From: Ciona intestinalis
Lineage: Eukaryota > Chordata > Ascidiacea > Phlebobranchia > Cionidae
Assembly (NCBI RefSeq): GCF_000224145.3
Contig: NC_020170.2
Coordinates: forward strand, 1,979,589 to 2,043,588
Length of the DNA stretch: 64,000 nucleotides
Direction of reading: 5' to 3'
Below are positions 25,901 to 36,075 of the stretch, piece by piece (positions within the stretch are counted from its first letter, which is position 1; every line of letters begins with the position of its first letter). The position numbers were made by a program, and so were the translations under genes. The notes under the pieces were generated by a model, which was not told the DNA's origin, ran no database searches, and saw only the letters and a program-made list of their open reading frames with translations.

Positions 25901-28900
25901 TAAACTTTTAGGCCAGACAGTCAGTTGTTGTGAAAAAAGTAACTTAGAACCAAATTTCCTTTTCGTAATATTTTCAATAGTAACTCCAAGTGCTTTTTTT
26001 ATTAAAAATTTTTGTTTTTGCCAGATCGAAAACCTGCTGAATAGGCCTATCCGCCTATATATATAAAAAAAAACTTTTTTTTATACCTTATTCTATTCAT
26101 AAACCCCAATTTTTTTATAACTCCAATCTTTATATCAAAAAATCTTTTTTATTTAAAAAGAGTTTTCATATTGTATTCGTAAACCCTAATTTTTTTTTAT
26201 AACTCAAAACTTTAAAGTTTTCTTTTAAAGTTTAAAGTTTTGTAGCGTAAATCCCATTTCCTCCTTCTTAAGGTTGTTGGTAAATCAAGCGAAAAAGCTG
26301 AAGATGGTGGAACTGATGAGAAATACTTGATCGCTACAAGTGAACAACCAATTGCTGCCTTGCATAGAGACGAATGGCTAGAACCTGAGAAACTACCTAT
26401 CAAATACGCAGGTTTTTCTACTTGTTTCCGGCAAGAAGTTGGTTCGCATGGAAGGGACACTAGAGGGATATTCCGTGTTCATCAGTTTGAAAAGGTGAAA
26501 CAAATAAAATTTAATATTTTTTTAGGAATATATAATATATATATAATAATTTTATGAACTTTTTTTAGTGTTTATTACTTCATAAGTTTGATAAGTTAAC
26601 AAAAATTAATTTTAGTGTTGTTTTAAAAATATAATGATTTTATTTACATTTTTTAGTGTTCATTACTTCATAAGTTTAAAAAGTTGAAAAGTAAATTTTA
26701 AGAATTTGAAGAATGATACCTTTTAAGTATGTTTTTTTTAATGAAAAAGTTCCTATTAAATCCTAATACCTATCCTCCTGCCTACAGTTTAATATACAAG
26801 ACATATGATTTTACTCAGTTATAAATATGTATAATAAAGTGATTGTACCAAGGTGGAACAATTTGTTTATTCTTCTCCTGAAACTTCATGGCAGCATTTT
26901 GATGAAATGATTGCAACAGCTGAAGGTTTTTACAAGGTTTGTATTTTAATGCTTTTTATCAGAATTTATTTCAATTTGCTGGAATAGTTGAATTATGTGT
27001 TTTTTTATTGCTAACAAAGTACGTAAACTTTTTTTTTCAAATTGTTTTGCTTTCAAACTATTTTCAAGTTATACACTTATGCCCTGTTTTTCTGAAAAAT
27101 TATGAATTCAGCTTGTTTTGCTTTTAAATATTTCAAAATTGTTCATATTTTTCTAAGTGAAACAAAGTTTTTACCATTATCCATATACTCTGCGTATATT
27201 CTTTTTTATTTATAGTTTGTAATATTTCACAGGATCTTGGCATTCCATATCATATAGTATGTATTGTATCTGGTGCATTAAACCATGCAGCAGCGAAAAA
27301 ATTAGATTTGGAAGCTTGGTTTCCTGGTTCTGGAGCTCACCGTGAGCTTGTGTCATGCTCAAACTGCCTCGATTACCAAGCTAGACGTCTTAAAGTGAGA
27401 TTTGGACAAACTAAGAAAATGATGGAAAAGGTAATTTTTCTGTACTCTTTAAAAAAAAATGCTAAAAAAACTGTCATTTGGTAAGGAAGACTGTTGTTAA
27501 TGTATGGACTGCTAACAAAGGGCTAAGTAAAGGCAAAGGGTGTAATATGATTATCCTTTCAGGCCTTGCCTATATACATTTACTTTGTGATGTAACTTAA
27601 TTTGAAATTTGACAAAACAAAATTGCATCACCTTAGTTAAGTATCATGAATGAATGAATAAATCTTACTTTATCCTCGCGTGGCCAGAAAACGACAGTCG
27701 TTATAACACTGGTGTGCACCTCGTGCAACTTACGAGTTACCTATGGGTAATTTTTTTTTCATTTTTTATGTATGGCTGATAATTTGGACATACCATTAGT
27801 GACCACTGGGTTGAAGCAATTACCGGCGCCGGACAAGCAATACTATGTGTTTAAAAAGTGTTTACATGGTCATGACCATAATTTGTGTAAAATGTTCAGA
27901 TGCTAACAACTTTAACAGAATGTTTAAGGTATTAAACAGTTTAAATGTTGTATTAAAGACAGAGCGAGGTTATTCAGAAAGGGTAATATCTAATATGCAC
28001 TTGTCAGCTTTTTATGCTAAAGGTTGTGCTTGTTTAAAATACAGACTGCTATGCAGCCATTCTCTTTTTAACCAATCAAATCGCTCTGTTACGCTTCGGT
28101 AACCAAGACGTAAGCACTATACCAAACAAAAGGCATAGAATTCAATTTTTTCAGCAATTTGATTAATTAGAAAAGTGGGATGTCTGCTTACCAGTCTGTA
28201 TTTCAAATATTGGCGTACAAAACAGCATGTGTTGCTTAGAAATTTTGACAAAGTTTGTCTGAAAGATATTATTTTTTATAGGTCGACTATGTGCATATGT
28301 TAAATGCTACAATGTGCGCAACAACACGCGTTATTTGTGCAATTCTAGAAAATTATCAAACTGAAGAAGGAATTGTTATTCCAGAAGTTCTTAAATCATT
28401 CATGCCACAACGTTAGTATTTTAACTTAAAGTTTTTGCTTGTTTGTCTTTCAATACATCATCAGACTGTAGTATACATTGATAATTCAGAACAAATAAAG
28501 TAACAACAACAACACCTATTTTTTTCTCATTGATTTAAGATATAAAATCAATATTGTTTTAAGTTAAACCATATTTTAGGTTATATGCATTGCGTGTTAT
28601 AAAATGTTTTGTTTATTCTTTGTGTGAGGCCTTGTAGTGAGGAGTTGGCGCATTTTACCAAAATCCCCAAAAATGTTGTACATAGAATTTTTTTCTCTGT
28701 GTAAAAAAATATTTTTGTTACTTAAATATCCCCCAAAAACTGCTTAAATGTCCTTGACTCCTAATAAAAATTTTATATTTCTGTATAAAAAAAATAATTT
28801 TTACCAAAGTATCCCAATAACATTTTTTAATCTTTCTGTGTAAAAAAATACTTTCATTCAAATATCCCAATTTAAAATAAAATAATCATTAAGAAATTTA

Positions 28901-29055
28901 ATTATTTTTTTACAGAATATCGAGATATGATTAAGTTTGTTCGTCCTGCGCCAATTGATGAAGAAGAAGCGAAGAAGAAGAAGAAAAAGTCTGGGAAGAA
29001 GGGGGCAGATGGTGACATCACGAATGAGATGAAAAAAATGGATGTTAAGAGTTAA
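22958..29055 (+). CDS. SARS1: Seryl-tRNA synthetase, cytoplasmic
   Basis: Class II aminoacyl-tRNA synthetase that charges tRNA-Ser (and tRNA-Sec). Ten exons join in phase: 22958-23093, 23706-23857, 24227-24385, 24840-24984, 25548-25702, 26273-26494, 26853-26936, 27233-27430, 28282-28411 and 28916-29055, giving 506 residues (human 514). The start [20 protein letters not shown] and the N-terminal tRNA-binding coiled coil are clear. Catalytic-core blocks include [20 protein letters not shown], motif 2 ([20 protein letters not shown]) and motif 3 ([16 protein letters not shown]). The last exon encodes the lysine-rich metazoan tail ([15 protein letters not shown]) that acts in nuclear import and non-canonical roles in vertebrates. 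Introns contain SINE fragments and local AT-rich duplications. Confidence 0.98.
23365..23535 (+). mobile_element. Composite SINE-like repeat fragment in SARS1 intron 1
   Basis: Contains GGCCCAGTGGTTAAAGGGCC, TGCTACTACCATTGTAGAC, GGGCAAGTCACTTAATGG and CAGTGACCACTAATGGG, the recurring blocks of the repeat. Best seen against 53290-53420. Confidence 0.6.
25010..25085. repeat. Short dispersed repeat, TCTATGTGGGTaAGGTCC..TGGCACGCCATGG
   Basis: ATTCTATTCTATGTGGGTAA followed by GGTGGCACGCCATGGGAGG recurs at about 38568-38612 (CTATGTGGGTGAGG, GTGGCACGCCATGG) and in diverged form near 53217-53262. It appears to be a 5' portion of the composite SINE-like family. Confidence 0.5.
26085..26240. repeat. 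Local AT-rich duplication in SARS1 intron 5
   Basis: TTCATAAACCCCAATTTTTT is repeated as TTCGTAAACCCTAATTTTTT about 80 bases later. It is followed by nested AAACTTTAAAGTTTT palindromes. Confidence 0.6.
26565..26695. repeat. Direct duplication in SARS1 intron 6
   Basis: TTTTTAGTGTTTATTACTTC and then ATAAGTTTGATAAGTTAA recurs about 80 bases later as TTTTTAGTGTTCATTACTTC and ATAAGTTTAAAAAGTTGA. Confidence 0.6.
27635..27835 (-). mobile_element. Composite SINE-like repeat in SARS1 intron 8
   Basis: Carries TGAATGAATGAATAAATC, ACTTTATCCTCGCGTGGCC, AACGACAGTCGTTATAACAC, TCGTGCAACTTACGAGTTACC, then GGCTGATAATTTGGACA and GTGACCACTGGGTTGAAGCA. This is the reverse orientation of the copy at 53290-53515. 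Confidence 0.7.
28660..28880. repeat. Degenerate tandem repeat in SARS1 intron 9
   Basis: Three diverged units of roughly 60-70 bases built around TTTTCTGTGTAAAAAAATA followed by TACTTAAATATCCC or TTCAAATATCCCAA. Confidence 0.55.
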
Positions 29056-30229
29056 TTTGAGATCTCATACAATAACAGCTACTCTTGTGGGTGTTACAAC
29101 AAGGTTGTCTTAACAGCATTTTGAGTAGATTTTAAAAAATTGAGAGATATGCAGCTTTGGATTTTGCTGCTAAACTATTTATTAACCTAGCATCATTGGA
29201 TATATTCATAAATTAATGTTATAGTTGCTTCATATGACAAAATATACATCATTCGTTTACATATACGGATTCATTTTTTTAAAGTAACAAAATTAAAACG
29301 AACTTTTTTTAAGGAATTTAATAAACGTTGCATTTTTGATTTGGGGTGTCTGTAGTACGAGGTGGCAATAAAAATAAATCACATGTAATCTGTGTTTGTG
29401 TTTTAGTCTGTGTTATTTTGTTGATACGTCTTATCATGAATTGCGCTACAGTAATAAGGAGACTTGTACCTGTCGAAAGGGTTACGGGTTCGAGGCTCGA
29501 ACCTGTTATAGAGTGTATGTCCTTGGCCAACCCAATAGTTCTAACCCAGAGGTAATGGGTTCAAGGCTCTAAGCTGCTAAGGTGTTCCGTCTTCCCTCAC
29601 CCACTATATATATATTATAATGGTCGTTCAAAAACATTTCCTACCCTGGCAACAGTTTTTGTTGCCAAGAGCAGCAAATACCTCGTTGCCCATCACATGT
29701 TTAAATGGTGACAGTCATTTATGCTAATCACTGTTTTTGTAACGCCTGATTATATTATCCATTACTTTGAAACTTTTTTTCCCGGTGCCAGATTGCTGAA
29801 GCACAGCGTTGCTGAACTACATTTTTTCTCACCGTACGTTAAAAACAACAAAAATTTGATGACGCAAATTACCTGCTAGTCAATTTAGTACATCGCCTCA
29901 GACCCCAGACACTTGCACTTAATTGAAACAATTTTTGCGTCGGCGAGCCTCTTATTTTCACTGGAATTACCTCGTTTGAGGCTCAGGGCGAACGCCGATT
30001 CCCTCATTCCGATCAAACGCACTTTACCTCTTATTTCTGCCGCGTGAAGCTTATAATATAGAGAGATAGGGTTACAAAACGTTCGTCCGGTTGTAAGGAT
30101 GTGATTTATTAGTAAGCCTGAGATTTTTACGCCTCGTCTGAGCATCGTTTATGTGAAAGTTAAGATATCAAGAAATAATAGACAGGGATAAACAATTTAT
30201 TAATACAGCACTGTTAGATACTTAGAGCA
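29056..30229. other. Spacer between SARS1 and the Wnt gene
   Basis: Contains the SARS1 3' UTR, a SINE fragment (about 29425-29580) and a MITE end fragment (about 29580-29613: GTCTTCCCTCACCCACTATA). The GGGTTCGAGGCTCGAACC near 29482 looks like a tRNA T-arm but belongs to the SINE; no tRNA cloverleaf surrounds it. No further gene seen. Confidence 0.5.
29425..29580 (+). mobile_element. Composite SINE-like repeat fragment with B-box-like sequence
   Basis: GGGTTACGGGTTCGAGGCTC is followed by ATGTCCTTGGCCAACCCAA and TAACCCAGAGGTAATGGGTT and then CAAGGCTC. The two GGTTCRAGGCTC boxes resemble the internal Pol III B box of tRNA-derived SINEs. Confidence 0.6.
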
Positions 30230-33200
30230 ATGAATTTAATTTCTCGGAATTTTTTTGTTATTTTCCTGAAAAGACTTTCTACATACGGGTTTGAAACCAT
30301 CCTCTTTATTATTTGTATTATTCAAATTGCCGAAAATCATACGAGTTGGGCATTGGCACCTGCCGGATGGGCGTAAGTGCAGTTTGAAGTAAAAATTTCA
30401 AAAATTTATTAAGTTGATTCTGTAACAGAGTTCTCGATGGGCCAAGACACGTTGAGAGTTCTTTTCAAAGCCATTTTCCATCCGATGAAAGTTTTAATGA
30501 AGAGACACCAAAAAGAAATGTGACAATTAATCTTCCAGTCTATTGTAGCAAGGGGCGGAGAGGTAAAATGCGACGAAATTGGGCTTAATCTAAAAATGAC
30601 TAAATTAGACTTAATTTAAAGTAGGTTCAAGTTCTTCTGTGTTAAAACTGCGACTACGCAGAATAAAGACATGCCTATAAAACCACATAACAAATCTTTT
30701 CGTATGCTTTGGCAAAACAAATCTATACAACAAACGCTGTCTTGAATGAATGATTAAATGAATGTAACTTACTTTATCCCCGCTTAACCATAAAACGACA
30801 GTCGTTATAACACGTGTGTTCATACATTTCGTGTCAGCTTACGAGTTACCTGTTGTACTTTCTCAACCGCCAAACTGTTAAAAAAACACTTATATTCTCC
30901 AGCATTATCACACCTACAATGGAATATATGTAGCCTTGACGCATCTTCGGCTGTAGCTGCCGACCAAGGATACTGGAAAGCAATAAAGTTATGCGAAACA
31001 GAGTTCAAATACGAAAAGTAAGCATTGTAAATATAATTTACGAAATTAGAATTGTTGTTTAGACACGCGAGTTAATTTGATTTTAATTGTCCACGTTTTA
31101 CGTGGTATATTATTATAACTATTTTAGTAGGGTTGGGAAAGATAGGACGCATTTTCTATTTTCTCGTCCGGTTTCGAAATAAACAAAGAACATTCAACGA
31201 ATTATAAAACCGTATCCTAACGACTCTTTTGGATTTAACAACGGTGTATGGTATTCTCATGACTACCATAGACCGTTGGTAATTGTTTAAAACACGATCA
31301 GGATGTTTGGATATTATGCTTTAAAGATGTCCCGTCTTTCCCACCCTACTATATAACTTTCGTATGCTAATCAAAAAAATCGTATATGATCATTTTCTTA
31401 AGTTTAGTTATGTTTATTTTAAGATGGAATTGCTCACTGGTGCTTCCCCGGAGTCGAAACCACAAAAGAAACACATCAAGATTTAATGACGGTGTTTTAC
31501 CAATTGGACTCGAAGGTTAATAAGGTTTCTATGAAACGCCTTACTAGCCAGTTGCCCAGCTTAGATATTTACATAAATATCTTTTATCTGCCGACGTAAA
31601 CAATCATTTAAAATGTAGAACAGTCTGGTGGCGTATACTAAAATGCCGTAAAGATTTTATAATTGATAAATATCTAAGTTGTAATTGATTTTGAAAGATT
31701 GTGTTTTTTAATTTCTTAATTCTCTGTTTTTATAGTTTTTTTAAATCTACAGATTTTACAGACGTACTTTTAAACTATATCTTACTTGAACATATTATAT
31801 ACGGTAGAGTGGGGAAAGATAGGACACATTTTTATTCTGTTTTGTCGTCCCTTTAGGTAATGAACAAAAAACATTCAAAAAATTACAAAATTGTACCTTC
31901 ACGACTCCCATAGAGTTATAGACAATCGGTAATTGTTTAAAACACGATTAGGATATTGGGATATTATGTGTCCCATCCCCCACAGTACTATATAGTAGGG
32001 TGGGGGAAGATGGGACACCTTTAGTACATAATATCCAAATATCCTAATCTTGTTTTAAACAATTAACAACGGTCTATGGGAGTCGTGAGGATACGCTTTT
32101 ACAATTCTTTGAATGTTTCTTGTTTACTAGTAAAGTGGAAGAGAAAATAGAGTTGAAAGGTGTCCCATCTTCCCCCAACCTACTGTACGTTTATGTGTAT
32201 ACCATATTTATCCTCACGTGGTGGGCCAACGACAGTTGTTATAACAGTGTTCAGTTTCATACACCTTGTGCCATTAGTTGTACCACAAGTGCAACTTCAT
32301 AAGTGATTGTTATACTTTTTTCATTTCTAAACGGCCCGATATTTTAAAAGATACTAAAGAAGCAGCATACTATTATGCAATAACCAGAGCTGGCATTGCT
32401 CATTCAATTACACGGTCTTGTTCGACGGGTGCAGTGCCAGGTAAATACCAAAGATGTCTCAAGTTATAAATTTCTAATATAAATGTAGACTAAAATACTC
32501 TGTATGTACCGTAGAGGTGAATGTATACGACATACGTGTTACTTTTGGTTTTTCATTTTTTTCAACCATTTTAAATTTGTCAATGATTTAAGAAGTATTT
32601 TAGTAAGTTTGAATCTAGATAGCTTGATTGATTATCCTTGCTGGCACGGGAAAACAACGGTTATTATAACATCGCCTATGTCCTGTTTAATAGACCCCGT
32701 GTCCGCTTACGAGTTAACACGTGTGTATTCTCGTTTAATTTAAGATTAAGCATCGTTGGCTTGAATGCTTTAAACACATTTGCTGTTATCTCATAATTAA
32801 CTCACTTTCTGTTTATAAAACGGCAAAAATTCGTTCGCAATCTAGTTAAATACGTTTTGGCACGAAAGATATGGCTCCCAAATTTACCAACTTTGTTACA
32901 CACAGGGTGCAAGTGCTACGAAGGCTTTAAAACAAGGAACTTCGTAAAACATGTTCATAATCTATGTATAAATCCTGTTGAAGTGAAAGTCACCGGGAAT
33001 TACATTAGGTCAAAGAGTACGTCATCAGTGGAATTACCGCATGGTGTCTCCTCGACCGAGAACTGTACCAGTGACGTGGTAGGTAGCTTTTTAAGAATAT
33101 ATTACTATGGGGTAAGATGGGATACTGTTAGCTCCTAAATTCCATATTTCTTGGCCGTGTAATGAACACTAAACATGATAAACATCGTATTGCTCTGAAC

Positions 33201-35750
33201 GCGCGTGTGCCTTTTGGTTATCTTTATCACTATATGTGTTTTGCGCCTTTGGCTGGACTAAAAAAAAACGATATTAAAACGGTAAAAATGTTTTTTTGAT
33301 CACCAGGACCAGAACTTTTGGACTAGAACTTCCAGAACTGTAACGTAATCCGGATACCAAAACAGTTGTATTGTAATTTTGGCTAAAAGTCTCGCATTTG
33401 TTAAAACGCCAGTCAACTCAAAATATTCATAAAGCTAAATTATTCTATTTTTTTCTAAAATTTATGTTTTTAAATGACGAACTCTTTGGGGATTAACGAA
33501 GAAATGTCGTTCCTTATACTGAAAACATTTGCTCATGGGTTACAATTTGTGCGCTAAACCCATCAGTTGAACAGTTGATAACAAAAAATGTATAAAAATT
33601 ATAAAAAATGTATAGAAATAGACAAAAATGTATAAAAATTATGCAAGTTTCCTTTTCCAGACTTGGGAATGGAGGGGGTGCAGTGATAATATCAACTATG
33701 GAGTTAGACAGAGCAAGAAATGGTTCGAACCAAACTCTAAGAGACGCAAGAAACGTCTAATGACATCGTCTGACAAACTGAATTTGCATAACGCTAACGT
33801 TGGGCGGAGGGTAAGTAGTTCTGTTTGCTTTTCTTTAGTACTAAGCGAAAATTACCAGGCATACTGGGTCAGAGCGATTTGTTCTTTCGTCGCAATTTCA
33901 ACGATTTGTAAACTTACAAACAATCTTTTGTCGCAAAATTGTTGCAACTAATGTCAGATAAAATGCCGTTAATGATGCGACAATGGAGTCGTTTGTTCAT
34001 CGCCAAAAAATTCGCTTCCCGAATCGACAATCGTTTGATTGGCCAATTACAGTCGAACGTTCTCGCACGGCGACGATTGCTGTTTGTTTATCGCGCCACT
34101 TATTGGTGATGTCACAATAATGCACTTATAGAGCCATCCGAGACGACGAACGCGGTGTTGTAAAAGCTAGCGAGGGTTTAAATGTCAATTTCTCAGACTT
34201 TACTTTACCAGACCACCCGCTCAAACCAAACCAGTGCAAATTGTTGCGCACAGACCTACAAACCTCTTTTCTCATGATATAGGGGAAACAGGCGTGAGCT
34301 GGCACGTTTTTTCATTTATATAATAAACTATTGGCTGTAAAACGCACGGTGGTAAAAGTGTTTTAAGGTTTACAATTTCGCCATCATACGCCTAAGTAAT
34401 TCCGGTCACGTGTCGTATTATGACGTCATGAATTTCTTAAATTACCAATAGTATACGTGGGAACATAATTGGTCACATTTGGCACGAGATCAAAGCTTTC
34501 GTCTCCTGATCAAAGAAAAGTAGTGACACTGAGTAAATCATAATTCTTTTGACAACACATTTATTTGTAATTGGCAATTGAATTTTTCTATCTTCTTACA
34601 TGCGGAAACAGCTGTAAAACACGAAGTTAATATTTACTTTAGTAAAAACTTCTTTGGTAAATGGCTCCACTATTTCACCAAGTTTTATTCAGTAAATATC
34701 TTTAAAATCAGCCTTTACCTTGTTCTTCTTTGATAAAGTTTTAAAGAGACAAAATAAACACAATCTATGTGTTGCTTGGCCTGCTGAAATGTGATCTTAA
34801 GGTACGCGATTTTTCAGTGGCTGTTTCGTTTTTTAAATTTTGGTGGCAACTTTTAACTACATTTGAGCATCTCTATCCAAATACAAGTTTTCATGTTTCG
34901 TTTGTACATTCCCGTTTAATAGTATGTAATAAAGTATAGTGAGGTGGGGTAAGGTGATACATGTTTTTATTCCATTTTTTTGTTCCATATGGTTGTAAAC
35001 AGAGAATATTTACAAAACTATACAACCGTATCCTTATACCTTTAAAGGGCGTATGTGTTAACGGTATCCCATCTTACCCCACAGTAGCATACGTAATAAC
35101 GTCTCAACCAGAATAAAGTTTTCTAGCCACAGCAAATGATGATGAATTGGTTTTGTATTTGGTTTCAGCCTTTTCTCCTCGAAGTACTTAAAGTTTTTCT
35201 TGTTTGTTAGGTCTACGAGGATTTAACCGCATTAAATTGTGTGTGTTCTGGTTTATCTGGTTCATGTGCTCTTCGTACTTGCTGGAAACGTCATCCAGAC
35301 CTCCGCGTGGTGGCAGCAGAGCTGAAGAAGTTGTACAAAAAAGCAAGGCCAGTCGTTCTAGCAACCCAAACACGGAACCCAACTAGATATAAAATCACGA
35401 GTAGGTTTTTAAATTTTGAATTTTCGTCGCTCATACTTTGTAAGGTTAATGTATGTTTAGCTGGATCTGGACGCGTACGGAAACTTTTTAAAAAGGAACT
35501 TGCTTACTTTAACCGGACCCCCGATCTATGCGAGCCTGACGAAATTACTGGTTCTCTCGGCACGAAAAAGCGGGAATGCAAACTGCGGTCAAATGATGCT
35601 GGCGACTGTCGCAGACTTTGTTGTCGAAGGGGCTTTTATGATGTAACCAAAGAAATCACTTATACATGTAATTGTCAGTTCCACTTTTGTTGTAGGGTGA
35701 CATGCCAGGTTTGTAGACGAAGCGAAACGTTGCATATTTGTAACGGATGA
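30230..35750 (+). CDS. WNT6: Wnt family secreted signalling protein, best match Wnt6
   Basis: Secreted lipid-modified ligand of Frizzled receptors. Exons deduced by phase: 30230-30372, 30429-30562, 30903-31017, 31424-31515, 32351-32440, 32906-33078, 33661-33810 and 35211-35750, the last possibly split by a 60-base intron (35401-35460); 458 or 478 residues. A hydrophobic signal segment (TILFIICIIQIA) is in exon 1. The Wnt core follows: CETEFKYEKWNCS, the AYYYAITRAGIAHSITRSCS block, TWEWRGCSDNINYGV, LNLHNANVGRR, and the acylation-site block CVCSGLSGSCALRTCWKRHP, whose serine is the Porcupine target. The last exon has cysteine-rich CRRLCCRRGFYDV and CNCQFHFCCRVTCQVC. SGSCALRTCW and the final CQFHFCC..CQVCRRSETLHIC fit vertebrate Wnt6 better than other subfamilies from memory. 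AATAAA at 35766 follows the stop by 16 bases. The basic insert FEPNSKRRKKRLM in exon 7 is unusual. Confidence 0.9.
30740..30855 (-). mobile_element. SINE-like repeat fragment in Wnt intron 2
   Basis: TGAATGAATGATTAAATGAA, ACTTTATCCCCGCTTAACC, AACGACAGTCGTTATAACAC and AGCTTACGAGTTACC match the second unit of the composite repeat. It ends about 48 bases before exon 3. Confidence 0.65.
31124..31355. mobile_element. MITE in Wnt intron 3
   Basis: TTAGTAGGGTTGGGAAAGAT at the left and CCGTCTTTCCCACCCTACTA at the right. Longer than usual because the internal block CCGTATCCTAACGACTC is partly duplicated as TATTCTCATGACTACCATAG. Confidence 0.75.
31800..31993. mobile_element. MITE in Wnt intron 4, first of a back-to-back pair
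   Basis: Starts GGTAGAGTGGGGAAAGATAG and ends CCCATCCCCCACAGTACTA; it runs straight into the next copy at the shared TATA. Confidence 0.78.
31990..32189. mobile_element. MITE in Wnt intron 4, second of the pair
   Basis: Starts TATAGTAGGGTGGGGGAAGA and ends CATCTTCCCCCAACCTACTG. Its interior is inverted relative to the first member (TCTATGGGAGTCGTGAGGAT here). Confidence 0.82.
32195..32310 (-). mobile_element. SINE-like repeat fragment in Wnt intron 4
   Basis: ATTTATCCTCACGTGGTGGGC, CAACGACAGTTGTTATAACA and CATACACCTTGTGCC follow the second unit of the composite repeat. Directly adjacent to the MITE pair. Confidence 0.6.
32630..32730 (-). mobile_element. SINE-like repeat fragment in Wnt intron 5
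   Basis: TTATCCTTGCTGGCACGGG, AACAACGGTTATTATAACA and CCGCTTACGAGTTAAC are diverged matches to the same unit. Confidence 0.5.
33100..33130. mobile_element. MITE end fragment beside Wnt exon 6
   Basis: TTACTATGGGGTAAGATGGG and a few following bases match one end of the family. The rest of the element is absent. It lies only about 22 bases beyond the exon 6 donor. Confidence 0.45.
34744..34921. mobile_element. Degenerate relative of the 18489-19332 fold-back element
   Basis: Starts TTTAAAGAGACAAAAT, has GAAATGTGATCTTAAGGTAC, and ends TTTCATGTTTCGTTTGTACA followed by TTCCCGTTTAA, resembling the tips and subterminal blocks of the larger element (GAATGTGATCTAAAGGTACC, TTTTCATTTTTCGTTGG). The centre is deleted. 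Confidence 0.5.
34933..35090. mobile_element. MITE, GGGGTAAGATGG subfamily, Wnt intron 7
   Basis: Left end TATAGTGAGGTGGGGTAAGG, right end CCATCTTACCCCACAGTAG. Slightly shortened. Confidence 0.65.
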
Positions 35751-36075
35751 GATTAGCTCCCTCATAATAAAGAATACCCATGATCTCGCTTCGTTAGGAG
35801 ACGCCAGACGTTACGCTTCGCTTCGTGTTGTTGCATTTCGTTTTTCAGCTTGGCTTTTGCATTCTATTTATTTTTTTGATTTGTAAAAATGTTTAAATAA
35901 ACGGCTTTACAAAAAAACGGCAGGCGAAAGCAATTCTACATTAAAGATCATCGACCTCTTAAGTTTCTTCTGCAGTTAACTTTTATACATTAAGAGCAGT
36001 TGTACTTAAAAAATACAGCAATATATGGCAAAAAGCAGTACAACTGAAGAGTAGTCCAATTCAGTTGATCACATT
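35751..36075. other. Convergent 3' ends of the Wnt and FN3 genes
   Basis: Wnt poly(A) signal AATAAA at 35766-35771. A TTTATT near 35866 would be a minus-strand AATAAA for the FN3 gene. The two stops are only 325 bases apart and the 3' UTRs may overlap. Confidence 0.55.

Noticed and set aside
29470-29520. Possible tRNA gene (GGGTTCGAGGCTCGAACC)
   Set aside because: Only a T-arm or B-box-like part is present; no acceptor stem or anticodon arm pairs around it, and the same block recurs in the dispersed SINE-like repeat.
32857-33138. Separate small open frames in the Wnt region (for example 32278-32469, 33628-33951)
   Set aside because: They are single exons of the Wnt gene read on into introns.
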